From Chamaea fasciata (lineage: Eukaryota; Chordata; Aves; Passeriformes; Sylviidae), in contig JARCOQ010000005.1 of NCBI GenBank assembly GCA_029207755.1, forward strand, positions 50,929,563 through 50,993,562: a DNA stretch of 64,000 bases. Direction: 5' to 3'. The translations under genes and the position numbers were made by a program. This document shows, piece by piece, positions 62,739-64,000 of the stretch; the stretch's first letter is position 1; the number at the start of each line of letters is the position of its first letter. The notes under the pieces were generated by a model. That model searched no databases. It worked only from the letters and a program-made list of their open reading frames with translations, and was not told the origin of the DNA.

Positions 62739-63329
62739 CTATATCCAGGGATGAATGCTCCTATACCCAGGGATCAGTGGCCAGGTGCACCAGAGAGCTC
62801 TTGCTGGCATCCCCATGGCAGGATCAGCAGGGAGAAATAGCCTTGTCCATGCTCTTTGGCATTTTAAGCAGTATCTTGTCCAGGCAGTAGAATAAAATAG
62901 CTGTTTTGGGGTTACTGAATCTGTTGGGTACATGGGAATGATATAAGGATAATTTGGGGGAGAAGGATGTTGGGAAGAGAATGAAATAAATGACAGCAGA
63001 ATGTGCCACTTTTATAATTAAGTATTCATTAGAATATTGGTAATAATGAGCTCTTTAGATACTGTTTGCACTCTTTAGACTGGAAGGATTTCGTGTTGTA
63101 ACACAGCACATGACCATGATTTCCACTGAATAGCTGATACAAGGGGGTGACACAACTTCAACTGATCCTGAAAGCTGGTGCTCCTAAAGTGAAGGAGACA
63201 ACTTGTACCTATTCTTTGGCAGCCCTTCCTCCCTAGAAGTTCCTGAAATGCTCACACTCCTCCTCTTCATCCTAGGAGAATCTCCAAGGCAGATTACCAG
63301 AAATCAAACAGAAATTAATTAACTTCTAT

Positions 63330-63721
63330 AAGGACAGGCCTAGAGAGCTGGGGTTGTTCAGCCAGGAGAAGAGAACGCTCTGGCGAGACCTTACGTGGCC
63401 TTTCAATATGCAGAGGGGTCTTAGAAGAAAGATGGAGACAATTTACAAGGGCCTGGAGTGACAGGATGATGGGGAATGGCTTCTAACTGACAGAGGGTAC
63501 ATTTAGATTAAGTATGAGAAAGAAATTCTTTACTATGAGGGTGCTGAGGCCCTGGCACAGAAGCTGTGGCTGCCCCATCTCTGGAACTGTTCCAGGCCAA
63601 GCTGGACAGGGCTTGGAGCAACCTGGAATAGTAGAAGGTGTCCCTGCCCATGGCGGGGGCTTGGAATGAGATGAGCTTTAATGCCCCTTCCAACCCAAAC
63701 CATTCTCTGATTCTGTGATCT
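63330..63721 (+). mobile_element. CR1 LINE 3' region
   Basis: About 390 bp in sense orientation, from GGGGTTGTTCAGCCAGGAGA to CCATTCTCTGATTCTGTGAT. It lacks the GGTTGCCCAG segment present in the other copies, a small deletion. Confidence 0.92.
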
Positions 63722-64000
63722 GGGAGGCCCTGGAGAGGTGGTGACTTTCCTGAACCCGGGAATTGAGGACAAAGCCCCAACGTCCCACGGGGACTCAGGT
63801 TTCCTGGCAGGGCTGGGATGCACGAGGAGTGAGCTGCACATGCTGATTCCTGTGCTCAGCAGGGCCTGGGGGCCTGGCACCTGCTCCCAGCACCTGGCCC
63901 AGCAGGGCCCCCCACACCCACACAGGAATCCTGGCCAACCCCACTGCAGGAAGCCACTGGGAACAGGGAAGGGGGTGCAGCAGCACACAGCCGGGGAGAA
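63722..64000. other. Right edge, GC-richer unique sequence
   Basis: No recognised gene or repeat. The minus-strand open frames here overlap the CR1 copy and look incidental. Confidence 0.4.

Overview
This window is vertebrate nuclear DNA and most likely comes from a bird. Coding DNA is split into short exons with GT..AG borders. The main interspersed repeat is the CR1 LINE, whose conserved 3' end appears in both orientations. There is also a solo LTR that resembles, from memory, ERVL-type LTRs common in songbirds, so a passerine is plausible but not proven. I see no bacterial, plasmid, phage or CRISPR features.

Region 1 to about 34.3 kb holds most of a fatty acyl-CoA reductase gene on the + strand. 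Ten coding exons between 8698 and 33741 splice in one open frame into 452 residues, with every exon phase matching. They cover everything except about the first 63 residues (the start codon and NADPH-binding glycine motif), which I could not find here and which should lie upstream. Many residues match FAR2, but parts, especially the last exon, look like FAR1. I call it FAR2 with a caveat. The enzyme would reduce fatty acyl-CoA to fatty alcohol for ether lipids and, in birds, preen-gland waxes.

Region 34 to 42.3 kb has no firm gene. A pair of minus-strand open segments at 39.2-40.0 kb encodes hydrophobic helices faintly like the MS4A four-helix family.

Region 42.3 to 48.9 kb holds a compact C2H2 zinc-finger gene on the + strand. 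It has a CpG island with a probable untranslated first exon, then coding exons at 43189-43261, 45036-45659, 47101-47199 and 47275-47630, and poly(A) signals near 48850. The predicted product is 383 residues with four canonical fingers, one degenerate finger and a Leu/Gln-rich probable coiled-coil tail.

Region 49 to 64 kb is mostly non-coding. It contains CR1 copies, the 541-bp solo LTR with an exact 5-bp target duplication (55269-55809), a possible zinc-finger relic near 53.8 kb, and several minus-strand exon-like segments at 57.6-59.1 and 62.1-62.7 kb that I could not identify.

The two genes have no evident functional link. I found no new multi-gene system. The points most worth checking are the mixed FAR1/FAR2 character, the His-for-Cys fifth finger, and the unidentified minus-strand exon candidates.
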